41,616 bases of DNA from Deltaproteobacteria bacterium (GTDB lineage Bacteria; Desulfobacterota; Binatia; Binatales; Binataceae): the NCBI GenBank assembly GCA_021827495.1, contig JAKAVN010000014.1:1-41616 (forward strand), read 5' to 3'. Under the pieces are notes generated by a model. The model had not been told where the DNA came from, searched no databases, and saw only the letters and a list, made by a program, of their open reading frames with translations. Position numbers and translations under genes: made by a program. Shown here piece by piece: positions 17,776 through 26,045 of the stretch. Positions within the stretch are counted from its first letter, which is position 1, and the number at the start of each line of letters is the position of its first letter.

Positions 17776-18024
17776 CTACTCGATGTCGTCCTGGCTGGGC
17801 GGCGGCGAACTCTGGCTGGGCGGCGGCGAACTGTTGGGTGGCTTAGCCTGGCTGGATTGGTGATGGCCCGACTCGTACTTGTAGCCCTGGTAGGCGAGAC
17901 TCGGAACCGCAAGCCACAGGCAGCCGCTGCATCCCGCGCTCATCGCCAATAGCGCCACCGCCGCCGCCAACCGCGCCGCCACCGACCTCCATCCATCTTT
18001 ACGCTTGCCACCTTGGTATTTCAT
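17776..18024 (-). CDS. small lipoprotein, paralogue A
   Basis: An 82-residue lipoprotein starting MKYQGGKRKDGW, with a hydrophobic segment and lipobox AMSAGC around residue 32. A short LWLAVPSLAYQGYKYESG region and a Ser/Pro/Gln-rich tail containing a repeated SPPPSQ follow. It is a paralogue of the lipoprotein at 20391-20633: the first ten residues and the DNA around both starts are nearly the same. The start ATG overlaps the stop of a four-codon leader ORF (MKYR). It is divergent from the FadH-like gene at 18217. Function unknown; the Gly/Ser-rich unordered tail suggests an envelope-anchored short protein. Confidence 0.6.
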   Translation of the reverse strand: MKYQGGKRKDGWRSVAARLAAAVALLAMSAGCSGCLWLAVPSLAYQGYKYESGHHQSSQAKPPNSSPPPSQSSPPPSQDDIE

Positions 18025-18035
18025 CGGTATTTCAT
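18021..18035 (-). CDS. four-codon leader minigene (MKYR-stop) overlapping lipoprotein A
   Basis: Sequence ATGAAATACCGATGAAATACC: the first ATG opens ATG-AAA-TAC-CGA-TGA, and its TGA overlaps the ATG of the lipoprotein gene (ATGA). A purine-rich AGAGGGGAGCCAGG lies upstream of the first ATG, so ribosomes would load here and re-initiate at the second. The arrangement recurs at 20630-20644. It may equally be a duplicated start, with only one used. Confidence 0.35.
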   Translation of the reverse strand: MKYR

Positions 18036-18216
18036 CCTGGCTCCCCTCTTGGCAAGGCCACCATCAAAAAGTCGCAAGAACCCTGCATGGCCACGCCCTG
18101 CTGCTTGAGTTGCGCCCGAGAAGAGACGTATGTTCTGAGCGCTTGGGCCCGGAGTAGTACGCAGCGATTTAAGACGCGCAAGACCCGACGGCTCAGTTTG
18201 CGGACGGAGGTATATC

Positions 18217-20172
18217 ATGGCGGGCCAGTTTCAGTACCTTTTCAGCCCCATCCAGATCGGTCCGGTCAAGATTCGCAACCGCATCTTCTCGCCGCCCTAC
18301 GAGACCAATTTGGTCGAGGATGAGGCGCGCGGCTGGTGGGACCGCCTGGCGCATTACCATGCCGAGCGGGCCAAGGGCGGAATCGGCCTGATCGTGATGT
18401 CCGATATCTGCGCCCATCAGGCCGCAGTAGTATATACGATGACGCCGATCGACGACCGCCACACGCCCCATCTGCGCAAGGTCACCGACATGGTTCACGC
18501 GCACGGGGCGAAAATCTTTCAGCTTATCCACAACCCGGGACGGCAAGCGCAGCCAATGTGGTCGCATCATGCCAACTGGGGCCCCTCGCCGATCCGCGGC
18601 CCTTTCAACGTCGAAATCCCGCACGAGATGGACCAGGACGACATCCGCGAGATGGTGGCTGGCTATGCGCGCACCGCGCGGATTATCAAGGAGGCGGGCT
18701 TCGATGGTATCGAGCTGCAAGGGTCGCACGGCTTCATGATCGGCAGTTTTCTGTCGCCGGCCAGCAACAAGCGCAGCGATGAATACGGCGGATCGCTTGA
18801 GAATCGCATGCGTTTTCTCAACCAAATCCTCGAAGGGATACGCGAACAGGTCGGGCGCGACCTGGCGCTGGGCGCAAGCATCAGCGTCGACGAGCTGAAC
18901 CCTAACGGGCTGAACATCGAAGGAACCCAGGAGATCGCGGCCCGGCTCGATTCAGGCGGCATGGTCGATTACCTCAATACTCGCATCGGTGATTATGCGG
19001 CGGTCCCCATCTGGATCGGTGACATGAGCGTAGCGCCGGGTGCGGCGGTGCCCTATGCGGCGGCCATCAAGCGTGTGGTCAAGATGCCGGTGGCGACCGT
19101 GCTGAGGATCAAGGATCCACTGCACGCCGAGCAAATCCTGGCCGACGGAGCGGCGGACATGATTGGGATGGGGCGGGCGACCCTGTGCGACCCCGAACTT
19201 GCGCGCAAGGCCGAAACCGGCCGCCTGGAGGAGATTCGCCTTTGCATTTCGTGCAACCAGGGCTGCATCAGGCGCGTGCAGATGGGGCTTACCATCGAGT
19301 GCGTGCTCAACCCGGTGGCCGGCCTGGAGCGCCAGTACGGGACCGGCAAGATCAACCCCGCCGCGCGCAGGAAACGGGTGGTGGTGGTGGGCGGTGGCCC
19401 CGCGGGGCTCAAGGCGGCCGAGACTCTGGCGCTGCGCCAGCATAAGGTTATTCTGCTCGAGCGCGAGGCTGAGCTGGGCGGCCAGATTCTGCTTGCGGGG
19501 CGGCTGCCGGGCCGCGAAGAGATAACCGAATCGGTTTCCCACCTGGCCGGCCAGATTCGCCGCCTGGGCGTGGAGACGCATCTAAAGGTCGCCGCAACAC
19601 CCGAGAAAATCAAGGAGTTAGCCCCCGATGCGGTCATCCTGGCGACCGGCTCGGCCCCACTGGCGCCGAAGATTCCAGGCATGAACGGCTTCCCAATCTA
19701 TCACGCGATACAGGTGATCAAGCGCGAGGTCGAGCCGGGCAAGAACGTGCTGGTCTACGATTGCGGAGAAAGTCACTGGAAGTTCTGCGGCACCGCCGAG
19801 CTGCTCGCCCAGCAGGGCCGGAAGGTAACGGTCGTCACGCCGCGGCTATTTCTCGGCTTCGGCATCCCGCCGACCGCGGTGCCAGGCGTCTACGAACGGC
19901 TGGCGGAACACGACGCCACAGTGATCGAGCATACGGCGCTAGTGCGCATCGATAAGGGCGCGGTCGTCCTGATGGACGTTTTCTCGCACAAGGAGAGGGT
20001 GCTCGCCGGGATCGATACGGTGGTATGGGTGGGCGACGACCACGTGGTCAACGACCTTCACGGCGTGCTCAAGGGCACCGTGCCGGAAGTCTACGCCGTG
20101 GGCGACTGCGTGGCCCCGCGTAAAATCGACGCCGCCATACGCGAAGGATTTTTCACGGCCCTGAAAGTTTGA
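18217..20172 (+). CDS. FadH-like NADH:flavin oxidoreductase (Old Yellow Enzyme plus FAD/NAD domain)
   Basis: A 651-residue enzyme of the 2,4-dienoyl-CoA reductase/trimethylamine dehydrogenase/BaiC group. The N-terminal TIM barrel binds FMN (LFSPIQIGPVKIRNRIFSPP; active-site region GSHGFMIGSFLSP). A 4Fe-4S site with all four cysteines follows (CISCNQGC and a fourth Cys 11 residues on, before VLNP). The C-terminal part binds FAD and NAD(P)H (VVVVGGGPAGLKAAETL; YAVGDCVAPRKIDAAIREG). Such enzymes reduce activated C=C bonds or demethylate amines; the substrate is not evident. GGAGGT lies 6 bases before the ATG. A second, diverged copy is at 28627-30618, and the tail of a third is fossilised at 26931-27032. 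Confidence 0.9.
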   Translation: MAGQFQYLFSPIQIGPVKIRNRIFSPPYETNLVEDEARGWWDRLAHYHAERAKGGIGLIVMSDICAHQAAVVYTMTPIDDRHTPHLRKVTDMVHAHGAKIFQLIHNPGRQAQPMWSHHANWGPSPIRGPFNVEIPHEMDQDDIREMVAGYARTARIIKEAGFDGIELQGSHGFMIGSFLSPASNKRSDEYGGSLENRMRFLNQILEGIREQVGRDLALGASISVDELNPNGLNIEGTQEIAARLDSGGMVDYLNTRIGDYAAVPIWIGDMSVAPGAAVPYAAAIKRVVKMPVATVLRIKDPLHAEQILADGAADMIGMGRATLCDPELARKAETGRLEEIRLCISCNQGCIRRVQMGLTIECVLNPVAGLERQYGTGKINPAARRKRVVVVGGGPAGLKAAETLALRQHKVILLEREAELGGQILLAGRLPGREEITESVSHLAGQIRRLGVETHLKVAATPEKIKELAPDAVILATGSAPLAPKIPGMNGFPIYHAIQVIKREVEPGKNVLVYDCGESHWKFCGTAELLAQQGRKVTVVTPRLFLGFGIPPTAVPGVYERLAEHDATVIEHTALVRIDKGAVVLMDVFSHKERVLAGIDTVVWVGDDHVVNDLHGVLKGTVPEVYAVGDCVAPRKIDAAIREGFFTALKV

Positions 20173-20390
20173 GCGCGCGGCGGCGTTGCGCTCGGGCAGA
20201 CTAGTGACCTGCAGTGAGCACCACCAGAGTGCGCCGGCGACCTTTTACGATCGGGTCGGTGAGCCCGGCGAAGCTCTGATCTATGCCCAACGCCTCCATG
20301 AATTAAGGCCCGGAAATCCACCCGTGCGGTAGCTACGCAACCGCTAAACGACGAGTCGCAAGGGCTACCGGCTGGCCCCCAACCGACCAC

Positions 20391-20633
20391 CTATGGAGTA
20401 CGGCCCTGGCCCTGCGGCTGCGTGCCGCTTTGTTGCTTGTTCTGATTGGCCTGGTCGTTCGCGGGCTCGGCCGGCTGGCTATCGGAGGGCTGCTGATATG
20501 TGGTGCTGGGGCCGGCCATCGCCGGAATCACGGTGTACAAACATCCACCGCACAGCGCCGCCGCCAACAGCGCCGCTCCCGCGACCGCCATCGACATCCA
20601 TCGATCCTTACGCCTGCCACCTTGGTATTTCAT
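20391..20633 (-). CDS. small lipoprotein, paralogue B
   Basis: An 80-residue lipoprotein, MKYQGGRRKDRW, with a hydrophobic segment and lipobox AALCGGC near residue 30, then YTVIPAMAGPSTTYQ and a Gln/Pro/Asn-rich tail. It shares the start region, size and layout with paralogue A at 17776-18024, but the tails have diverged freely. It lies downstream of lpxD on the same strand and could be read from the same transcript. A GTG-started copy of the MKYR leader overlaps its start. Function unknown. Confidence 0.6.
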   Translation of the reverse strand: MKYQGGRRKDRWMSMAVAGAALLAAALCGGCLYTVIPAMAGPSTTYQQPSDSQPAEPANDQANQNKQQSGTQPQGQGRTP

Positions 20634-20644
20634 CGGTATTTCAC
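20630..20644 (-). CDS. four-codon leader minigene (GTG start, MKYR-stop) overlapping lipoprotein B
   Basis: GTG-AAA-TAC-CGA-TGA, with the TGA overlapping the ATG of lipoprotein B, preceded by AAGGGGCGCCAGG. It has the same layout as 18021-18035. The first start differs (GTG against ATG) while the four codons and the overlap are kept, which argues mildly for selection. The two copies may simply be a recent duplication. Confidence 0.33.
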   Translation of the reverse strand: MKYR

Positions 20645-20720
20645 CCTGGCGCCCCTTTTCGCAAGGCCAACATTTGCACGTCCAAAACGTGTCACCGCCG
20701 AGACCCGTCCCCTTCGCCGC

Positions 20721-21749
20721 TCAGCGCCGCTCGTCCGCGGCGCGCAGTCCCAGACGCTGCTCGATCGCGCGCAAGCGCCGCATCGCCGCCGGCAGCCGCG
20801 GCACGATCGCGGCCATCCGCCGCCAGGTGCGCACGTCGACCGCTGGCGTGCCGCCGACAGTGGCGTCGTCGGCGAGATCGTGCGGGATTCCCGACTGCGC
20901 GACCACGCGCACGCGATCGCCGATTTGCGCGTGGTCGGCCACTCCGGCCTGTCCGCCGAACTGGCACCAGCGGCCCACCTTGACCGAGCCCGAGAGGCCC
21001 ACCTGCGCGGAGAAGCGCGAGTATTCGCCCACCTCGCAGTTGTGGCCAATATGCACGTGGTTGTCGAGCTTGGCGCCGCGCCGGATCAAGGTCGCGCCCA
21101 TCGTGGCGCGATCGATAGTGGCCAGCGCGCCGATCTCCACATCGTCCTCGATCGCGACCGCGCCGACCTGCGGAATCCTGACCAGGGAGCCCGCGTGCTC
21201 GATGAAACCGAAGCCTTCGGCGCCAATCACCGCACCGTTGAGAATCGTCACGCGGTCGCCAATCGTTACGTGCTCGCGAATCGACACGCCGCTGTGGCAG
21301 ACCAAACCGTCGCCGGCGCGCACACCGGGATAGATCGTGACGTGGGGATGGATGACCGCGCCGCGGCCGATCTCCACCCCCGCGCCGATCACGCAGTAGG
21401 CGCCCACCGAGGCGCCCTCGCCCAGTTTCGCGCCGGGCGCGATGCGTGCGGTCGGATCGATCCCGCCGGGCGGCCGATACGGCGGAAAGAAAATCTCCAG
21501 CACGCGGGCGAAGTCGGCGTAAGGGTTGTCGCTTACCAGCACCGCGCAGGGCGCGTCCGCGGCAAACTCGGCGGGCACGATGGCGCAGGCGGCGGCGGTG
21601 GTGCGCAGCGCTTCGAGGTACTTGGCCGCGGCGACGAAGATAATCGTCCCCGCCGCGGCGGCCTCCAGCGGGGCCGGCGCGCTTATTTCGATCTCGCCGC
21701 TGCCGCGCAGCGGCAAGTCAAGCCGGGATGCGAGTTCCTTGAGTTTCAT
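20721..21749 (-). CDS. lpxD: UDP-3-O-(3-hydroxyacyl)glucosamine N-acyltransferase LpxD
   Basis: A 342-residue enzyme of the Raetz pathway that adds the N-linked hydroxyacyl chain to UDP-3-acyl-glucosamine in the cytosol. The N-terminal uridine-binding domain starts MKLKELASRLDLPL. Then comes a long left-handed beta-helix of hexapeptide repeats, with the catalytic-His region DNHVHIGHN and the segment EGFGFI.....VRIPQVG characteristic of LpxD. The C-terminal helix is WRRMAAIVPRLPAAMRRL. Length is normal. It lies between waaF-like upstream and lipoprotein B downstream on the same strand, an envelope cluster. Other lpx genes are not in the window. Confidence 0.93.
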   Translation of the reverse strand: MKLKELASRLDLPLRGSGEIEISAPAPLEAAAAGTIIFVAAAKYLEALRTTAAACAIVPAEFAADAPCAVLVSDNPYADFARVLEIFFPPYRPPGGIDPTARIAPGAKLGEGASVGAYCVIGAGVEIGRGAVIHPHVTIYPGVRAGDGLVCHSGVSIREHVTIGDRVTILNGAVIGAEGFGFIEHAGSLVRIPQVGAVAIEDDVEIGALATIDRATMGATLIRRGAKLDNHVHIGHNCEVGEYSRFSAQVGLSGSVKVGRWCQFGGQAGVADHAQIGDRVRVVAQSGIPHDLADDATVGGTPAVDVRTWRRMAAIVPRLPAAMRRLRAIEQRLGLRAADERR

Positions 21750-21864
21750 ACCAGAGCCCCATCGCCGCCCTTGCCGATCAAGCTTGGCGGGCGCTTCAAA
21801 GCGTAGCGGGTTTTTCGCCCCAACGCTCGCGTCACGAGGCGGCCAGCGCGGGCGCGTGCAGCGG

Positions 21865-23031
21865 CTAGGCGAAAACTCCGGACTCCTCGAGCGCGCCGGC
21901 GATCTCTTCGGCCGCGATGCCGCACAGGCAGTTGTAATGTCCGAAGCGGCAGGTCCGTTCCAGGCAAGGGCTGCATTCGAGCGCGCGGTAGACGATTCGG
22001 CAATGCGGCCCCATCGGACCCGTGCGCGCGGGATTGGTCGAGCCGAAGATCGCCACGGTCGGCACCCCGAGCGCGCCCGCCAGATGCATGCATCCGGAGT
22101 CGTTGCCCGCGAACCCGTGGCAGAGCGAGAGCAGCGCCATCAGCTCGCCCACCGTGGTCTCGGCGGCGGCGACGATCGCGCCACGCTTGCACTGCGCGGC
22201 GATTTGCTCGCACTGCGGACGATCGTCGATCCCGCCCACCAGCAGGCACTCGGCGCCATGGCGGTCGGCAAGGAGGTCGGCCAGCGCGGCGTAGCGCTCC
22301 GGCGGCCATTCCTTGGCCGGCCCATAGGCCGCGACCGGCGCAAGCGCGACCAGCGCGCGCGCCGGCCGGGTGCGGCGGTTGGCGAGCCAGGCGCGCATCT
22401 TGTCGCGGCTCTGGACGTTCACGTCGAGGTGATAAGCCTCGGCGTTTCCCTCGGCGCCGATCGTCTCCGCAACCATCACCAGCCAGTGATGAGCCTGGTG
22501 GACGCGCTCGAGTTCGGCGCGTGGCGCCGCCTTGTGCGTCAGCATGATGCCGCGGCGGTCGGCCGCGTAGCCGGCGCGCCGCTGCACCCCGGCGAGCGTC
22601 ACCCACAGCGCCGACTGGAAGCTGTTGGGCAAAACCACCGCGAGATCGAAGTGGCCTCTGCGAATCCGGTTGATGATTGAAAGCTGATCGAGCAGCCCGG
22701 CCGCGCAGCCGCGCAGCCGATAGGGAATTACCTCGTTCACCCACAGCGCGCCGTCGAAGAAGCTTGCCAACTCGCGGCGCACCAGCACCGCCAAGTGCGC
22801 GCCGGGAAAAGTGTCGCGGATCGCATGCAGCGCGGGCCCGCTCATCACCAGGTCGCCGAGCCAGTTAACCGCCTTGACCAGGATGCGATGCGGCGTTGGC
22901 GAAGGCAGCGGGCGCAGCCTGCGCAGTGGCGGGAGCGGCACGCCCTCCGCCGACCACTGCGCCTCGAGCGGCGGCGGCAACGCCGAGTCAGGATCGGCTG
23001 TGTCGAATAACTGCGGCTTGCTCGTAGCCAT
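21865..23031 (-). CDS. waaF: ADP-heptose:LPS heptosyltransferase, WaaF-like (GT9)
   Basis: A 388-residue GT-B glycosyltransferase of family 9, adding heptose to the LPS inner core. Seen are KAVNWLGDLVMSGPALHAI (the VNWLGD of WaaF), APVAAYGPAKEWPPERYAAL, VGGIDDRPQCEQIA and the sugar-nucleotide site FAGNDSGCMHLAGALGVPTVAIFG. The C-terminus is unusually rich in cysteines (CSPCLERTCRFGHYNCLCGI). I chose ATG 23031 over the ORF-track start because the extra leader is encoded by the inverted repeat upstream. A nonstandard feature is about 45 Pro-rich residues before the Rossmann start. It is probably transcribed with lpxD, 115 bases downstream. Confidence 0.85.
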   Translation of the reverse strand: MATSKPQLFDTADPDSALPPPLEAQWSAEGVPLPPLRRLRPLPSPTPHRILVKAVNWLGDLVMSGPALHAIRDTFPGAHLAVLVRRELASFFDGALWVNEVIPYRLRGCAAGLLDQLSIINRIRRGHFDLAVVLPNSFQSALWVTLAGVQRRAGYAADRRGIMLTHKAAPRAELERVHQAHHWLVMVAETIGAEGNAEAYHLDVNVQSRDKMRAWLANRRTRPARALVALAPVAAYGPAKEWPPERYAALADLLADRHGAECLLVGGIDDRPQCEQIAAQCKRGAIVAAAETTVGELMALLSLCHGFAGNDSGCMHLAGALGVPTVAIFGSTNPARTGPMGPHCRIVYRALECSPCLERTCRFGHYNCLCGIAAEEIAGALEESGVFA

Positions 23032-23050
23032 CCCCACCGAGACAGTAAAT

Positions 23051-23089
23051 GCGCTTTGCGGCGGCGCGCAAGCCGCCGCCGCAAAGCGC
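23051..23089 (-). terminator. 15-bp perfect inverted repeat after the enoyl-CoA hydratase gene
   Basis: GCGCTTTGCGGCGGC and its exact complement flank a 9-base loop. The hairpin begins about 20 bases after the enoyl-CoA hydratase stop and ends 19 bases before the waaF start. There is no T-tract in either direction, so it is a terminator-like or mRNA-stabilising hairpin and not a classical intrinsic terminator. Confidence 0.5.
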
Positions 23090-23109
23090 CCGCGCACATC
23101 CCGCGCACG

Positions 23110-23907
23110 CTAGTTGAAGCGAGCGGGCCGGCGCTCGAAGAATGCCGTGATACCCTCGCGGAAATCTGGAGTGCGTGTCGCGGCGACGAAGCCTGCTTTT
23201 TCCTGATCGAGTTGCTGGTCCAACGTGCACGTATCGGCGGCGCGGACAAGACGCTTCACCGTGGCAAATGCCTTCGCTGGACCTTCAGCGAGGCGCTGGG
23301 CTACGTCCAGAACCCTGGACTCAAGAAGATCGGCCGGCACCACCTGATTTACAAGACCAAGCTCCAGTGCCTTGTTCGCGTCAATCACGTCGTTGAGCAG
23401 GATCAGCCCCAGCGCGCGACGCGCACCGAGCAGGCGGGTAAGCGTCCAAGACCCGCCGCCATCGGGATTCGTACCGAGGCGAGTGTAGGCGGACAGGAAG
23501 GTGGCATCTTGCGACGCGATGCTCAGGTCGCAGGCCATTGCGAGGCTGAACCCACCGCCCGCAATGGAGCCTTGCAGGGCGGCGATAACGGGCTTTGCCA
23601 TGTCGCGGATCGACCGGATGCACTCATGAAACCGTCCGACCATATCCTCTGCCACCTTTGGCGCCCTCTCAAAATCGGCACGAAACTCGGTCAGATCGCC
23701 TCCTGCGGAGAAGGACCGGCCATCTCCCTTGAGGATAACGGCTTTGATGGACGGGTCGCTGGCGACTGCCACAAGCGCCTCATTCAAGCGTCCCACGAGG
23801 TCTACACTCAGCACGTTGAGCCGCTTCGCGCGGTTCATGCAAATAACGGCCACCGCACCAGAACGTGTCATCGTCACTGCATCTGTCGAATTAGCTCTTT
23901 CACTCAT
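23110..23907 (-). CDS. enoyl-CoA hydratase/isomerase family protein
   Basis: A crotonase-fold enzyme of about 265 residues acting on acyl-CoA. The oxyanion-hole segments are SFSAGGDLTEF and GSIAGGGFSLAMACDL. The usual hydratase Glu positions are not conserved in an obvious way: LGTNPDGGGSWTLTRLLG has D-G-G-G-S where hydratases often have PEGG, so isomerase or another crotonase activity is possible. The start is uncertain: the 24009 ATG overlaps the SnoaL-like gene's stop (ATGA) but adds 34 non-family residues, while the 23907 ATG has GGAG upstream and gives the normal N-terminus. It is likely in one transcript with the SnoaL-like gene. Confidence 0.85.
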   Translation of the reverse strand: MSERANSTDAVTMTRSGAVAVICMNRAKRLNVLSVDLVGRLNEALVAVASDPSIKAVILKGDGRSFSAGGDLTEFRADFERAPKVAEDMVGRFHECIRSIRDMAKPVIAALQGSIAGGGFSLAMACDLSIASQDATFLSAYTRLGTNPDGGGSWTLTRLLGARRALGLILLNDVIDANKALELGLVNQVVPADLLESRVLDVAQRLAEGPAKAFATVKRLVRAADTCTLDQQLDQEKAGFVAATRTPDFREGITAFFERRPARFN

Positions 23908-24005
23908 AGCCTTGACTGCTCCATATCGATGAAACCGCGCAGGTGTGTAGGCGAGATCGGCTGGCACGGCGCTTGCGGCCGATTTTCTCGACTTCGACCG
24001 AAAAT

Positions 24006-24473
24006 TCATGCACGGTGGCGTGCTACCTCCGGCCGCGTTAGCAGCAACGCGCCTTGGCGCCCAAGAATCTTGGCCACCCGCTCCGGCGTGAAGCCCATAT
24101 CGAGCAGTGCCGGTCCGGTGTTTGCTATTTCGCGATACTTTGCGATCAGCCCCCCTTCCAGCTCCATGAGGCCCACCCCCTCGAACAGCACGCGCCGACC
24201 TTGCGCTTCGGGAAGAGTGGACACATAGCTGAACACGTATCGCGTATAGAGGTTGCGGCCATCACTGACCGGGTCAATCATATCCCATCGGAGATCACGG
24301 GCGTGCCGATAGAACCAGTCTTCAATCATTTCGGCGATGCGCGGCCGCCCTTCGAAAATTCCATAAAACACATCGTGGTAAATACCCTTTTCCGTAAATA
24401 GGGCAGCCATTGCCGCGCCGTTGCGATCTTCGGCGGCTCTCGTGAACGCTTTCACTAAATCCTGCGGGGTCAT
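24006..24473 (-). CDS. SnoaL-like (NTF2-fold) protein
   Basis: A 155-residue protein with the NTF2/SnoaL pattern: an N-terminal helix (LVKAFTRAAEDRNGAAMAALF), then the TEKGIYHDVFYGIFEGRPRIAEM strand-helix unit, and strands ending in GLIAKYREIANTG. Such proteins include polyketide cyclases, limonene-epoxide-hydrolase-like enzymes and many of unknown role. The C-terminal tail (PERVAKILGRQGALLLTRPEV) extends the fold. It is upstream of, and overlaps or adjoins, the enoyl-CoA hydratase gene, which suggests a shared acyl or cyclic substrate. GGAGGAGGGT lies just before the ATG. Confidence 0.75.
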   Translation of the reverse strand: MTPQDLVKAFTRAAEDRNGAAMAALFTEKGIYHDVFYGIFEGRPRIAEMIEDWFYRHARDLRWDMIDPVSDGRNLYTRYVFSYVSTLPEAQGRRVLFEGVGLMELEGGLIAKYREIANTGPALLDMGFTPERVAKILGRQGALLLTRPEVARHRA

Positions 24474-24489
24474 ACCCTCCTCCTCTAAC

Positions 24490-24523
24490 CAATTGTTCTT
24501 TTATCCCAATTGTCCCTTTATCC
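24490..24523. repeat. 17-bp tandem direct repeat upstream of the SnoaL-like gene
   Basis: CAATTGTTCTTTTATCC followed at once by CAATTGTCCCTTTATCC, matching at 15 of 17 bases. It lies 17-50 bases upstream of the SnoaL-like start, in an AT-richer island. It could be a tandem operator or part of the leader; each unit carries the palindrome CAATTG. Confidence 0.5.
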
Positions 24524-24635
24524 TGAACCTGACAACCACTGCTTTCGTCCTGATCACCAGCAACTGCGCGCCGATCTTCAAGGGGCCTATGGAGATCGCC
24601 ACACCATCGACCCGCATGGTCCACCACGCGATCAT
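24501..24635 (-). other. 44-codon ORF in the 375-base gap before the acyl-CoA dehydrogenase (unsupported)
   Basis: The gap 24474-24848 holds the tandem repeat, a promoter candidate near its right end, and this minus-strand ORF (MIAWWTMRVDGVAISIGPLK...) with hydrophobic and basic composition. It has no ribosome-binding site and no recognised family. It may be a gene fossil or chance; I would not annotate it as a gene without expression or conservation. Confidence 0.15.
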
Positions 24636-24785
24636 CACGGCATGTCAATCTGCACACTTACCACACTAGCAGGGCAAAGACCCGTACAATCAACGGCCCG
24701 GACGCGACCGGCTAGCGCAGCCGCGAGGCCATGTGAAACCCGCGCTTTGCCCGGTGGGCGATCCGCGCAAACCTCGCTATAAGAT

Positions 24786-24815
24786 TTGACAACTACTGCG
24801 CAGGGCAACGATACT
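24786..24815 (+). promoter_or_regulatory. sigma-70-type promoter candidate for the acyl-CoA dehydrogenase
   Basis: A perfect -35 TTGACA, an 18-base spacer and GATACT as -10 (4 of 6 matches). Transcription would start about 25 bases before the acyl-CoA dehydrogenase ATG at 24849. The surrounding sequence is relatively AT-rich for this genome. Confidence 0.45.
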
Positions 24816-24848
24816 CGGTCCATCTTTCACGGAGAAGAATAACGACTT

Positions 24849-26045
24849 ATGGATTTTTCGCTGTCGGATGAAATCAAGGACTACCGCAACCGAGTGCGCA
24901 CGTTCGTCGAGCAGGAGCTTATTCCCTTAGAAGCGGACCGCGCGACTTTCGATGAGTATGAAAACATCCGAGCCGACCTGTTGCAGGAGGTTCGCGCCAA
25001 GGTCAAGCGGGCCGGCCTTTGGGCGCTTCAGATGCCCAAGAAATACGGCGGCCAGGGGCTCAGCACTGTCGGCATGGCGGCCTGTTACGAGGAGATGAAT
25101 CGTTGCCTCTTTGGGCCCGTCTGCTTCAACTGCGCGGCGCCCGACGACGGCACCATGATGGCGCTCAACAAAGTTCTGCCGGAGGAGCAAAAAGCCCGCT
25201 GGCTCCAGCCGATCATCGACGGCAAGGTGCAGTCCGCCTTCGCCATGACCGAACCCCACCCTGGAGCCGGTTCAGACCCTTCGATGATGAAGACGCGGGC
25301 TGAAAAGAAAGGGAATAAATGGGTGGTGCGCGGCCGCAAGTGGTTCATCACTGGCGCCGCCAATGCCAAACATTTTATCCTGGTGGCCCGCACCTCCGAT
25401 GACCCGCGCAAGGGGCTCACCGCTTTTCTGTTTGATGCTGACCAACCCGGCTGGCGCATTGAGCGGCGCATCGAGATTATGGGGCCAGAAGACCACGGCG
25501 GGCACTGCGAAATGGTGTTCGACGGCCTGGAGATCCCCGAGGAGAACGTCATATTGAAGGTGGGCGACGGCCTCAAGTTGACCCAGATTCGCCTCGGCCC
25601 AGCTCGCCTGACTCACTGTATGCGCTGGACCGGCCTGGCCCGCCGCGCGCTGGAGATCGCCACGGAATATATCTCCGAGCGGCAAAGCTTCGGGATGGGC
25701 TTGCACCAGCATGAAGGGGTGCAGTGGATGCTGGGGGATGCCGCTGTGCAAGTGGACATCGGCCGGCTGCTCATTATGCGGGCCGCCTGGCTGCTCGACC
25801 AGAACGACCGCGCCAGCAAGGAAATCTCCATGGCCAAGATGGTGGTTTCCGAAGCCCTGAACCACGCGGTGGACACCGCCATCCAGTTGTGCGGGGCCAA
25901 GGGTTATTCCAAGGACCTGCCCTTGGGATGGATTTACCGCTATGCACGGATGGCGCGGATCGGTGACGGGGCTTCGGAAGTACACAAGATGGTGCTGGCT
26001 GGGCGCGTCCTCAAGGAAGGCAAGGACTTCTATTCGTGGCGGTGA
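24849..26045 (+). CDS. acyl-CoA dehydrogenase
   Basis: A 398-residue FAD enzyme that oxidises acyl-CoA to enoyl-CoA. The flavin and substrate signature is FAMTEPHPGAGSDPSMMKT and KWFITGAANAKHFILVART. The C-terminal domain contains RLGPARLTHCMRWTG, QSFGMGLHQHEGVQWMLGDAAVQ and AIQLCGAKGYSKDLPLGWIYR. The usual catalytic Glu position near the end reads IGDGASEVHK, a pattern of the long/very-long and ACAD10/11-like branches. Its ACAD11-type relatives are often next to an APH-type kinase gene, and a truncated piece of such a gene overlaps the stop here. Substrate unknown. Confidence 0.92.
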   Translation: MDFSLSDEIKDYRNRVRTFVEQELIPLEADRATFDEYENIRADLLQEVRAKVKRAGLWALQMPKKYGGQGLSTVGMAACYEEMNRCLFGPVCFNCAAPDDGTMMALNKVLPEEQKARWLQPIIDGKVQSAFAMTEPHPGAGSDPSMMKTRAEKKGNKWVVRGRKWFITGAANAKHFILVARTSDDPRKGLTAFLFDADQPGWRIERRIEIMGPEDHGGHCEMVFDGLEIPEENVILKVGDGLKLTQIRLGPARLTHCMRWTGLARRALEIATEYISERQSFGMGLHQHEGVQWMLGDAAVQVDIGRLLIMRAAWLLDQNDRASKEISMAKMVVSEALNHAVDTAIQLCGAKGYSKDLPLGWIYRYARMARIGDGASEVHKMVLAGRVLKEGKDFYSWR

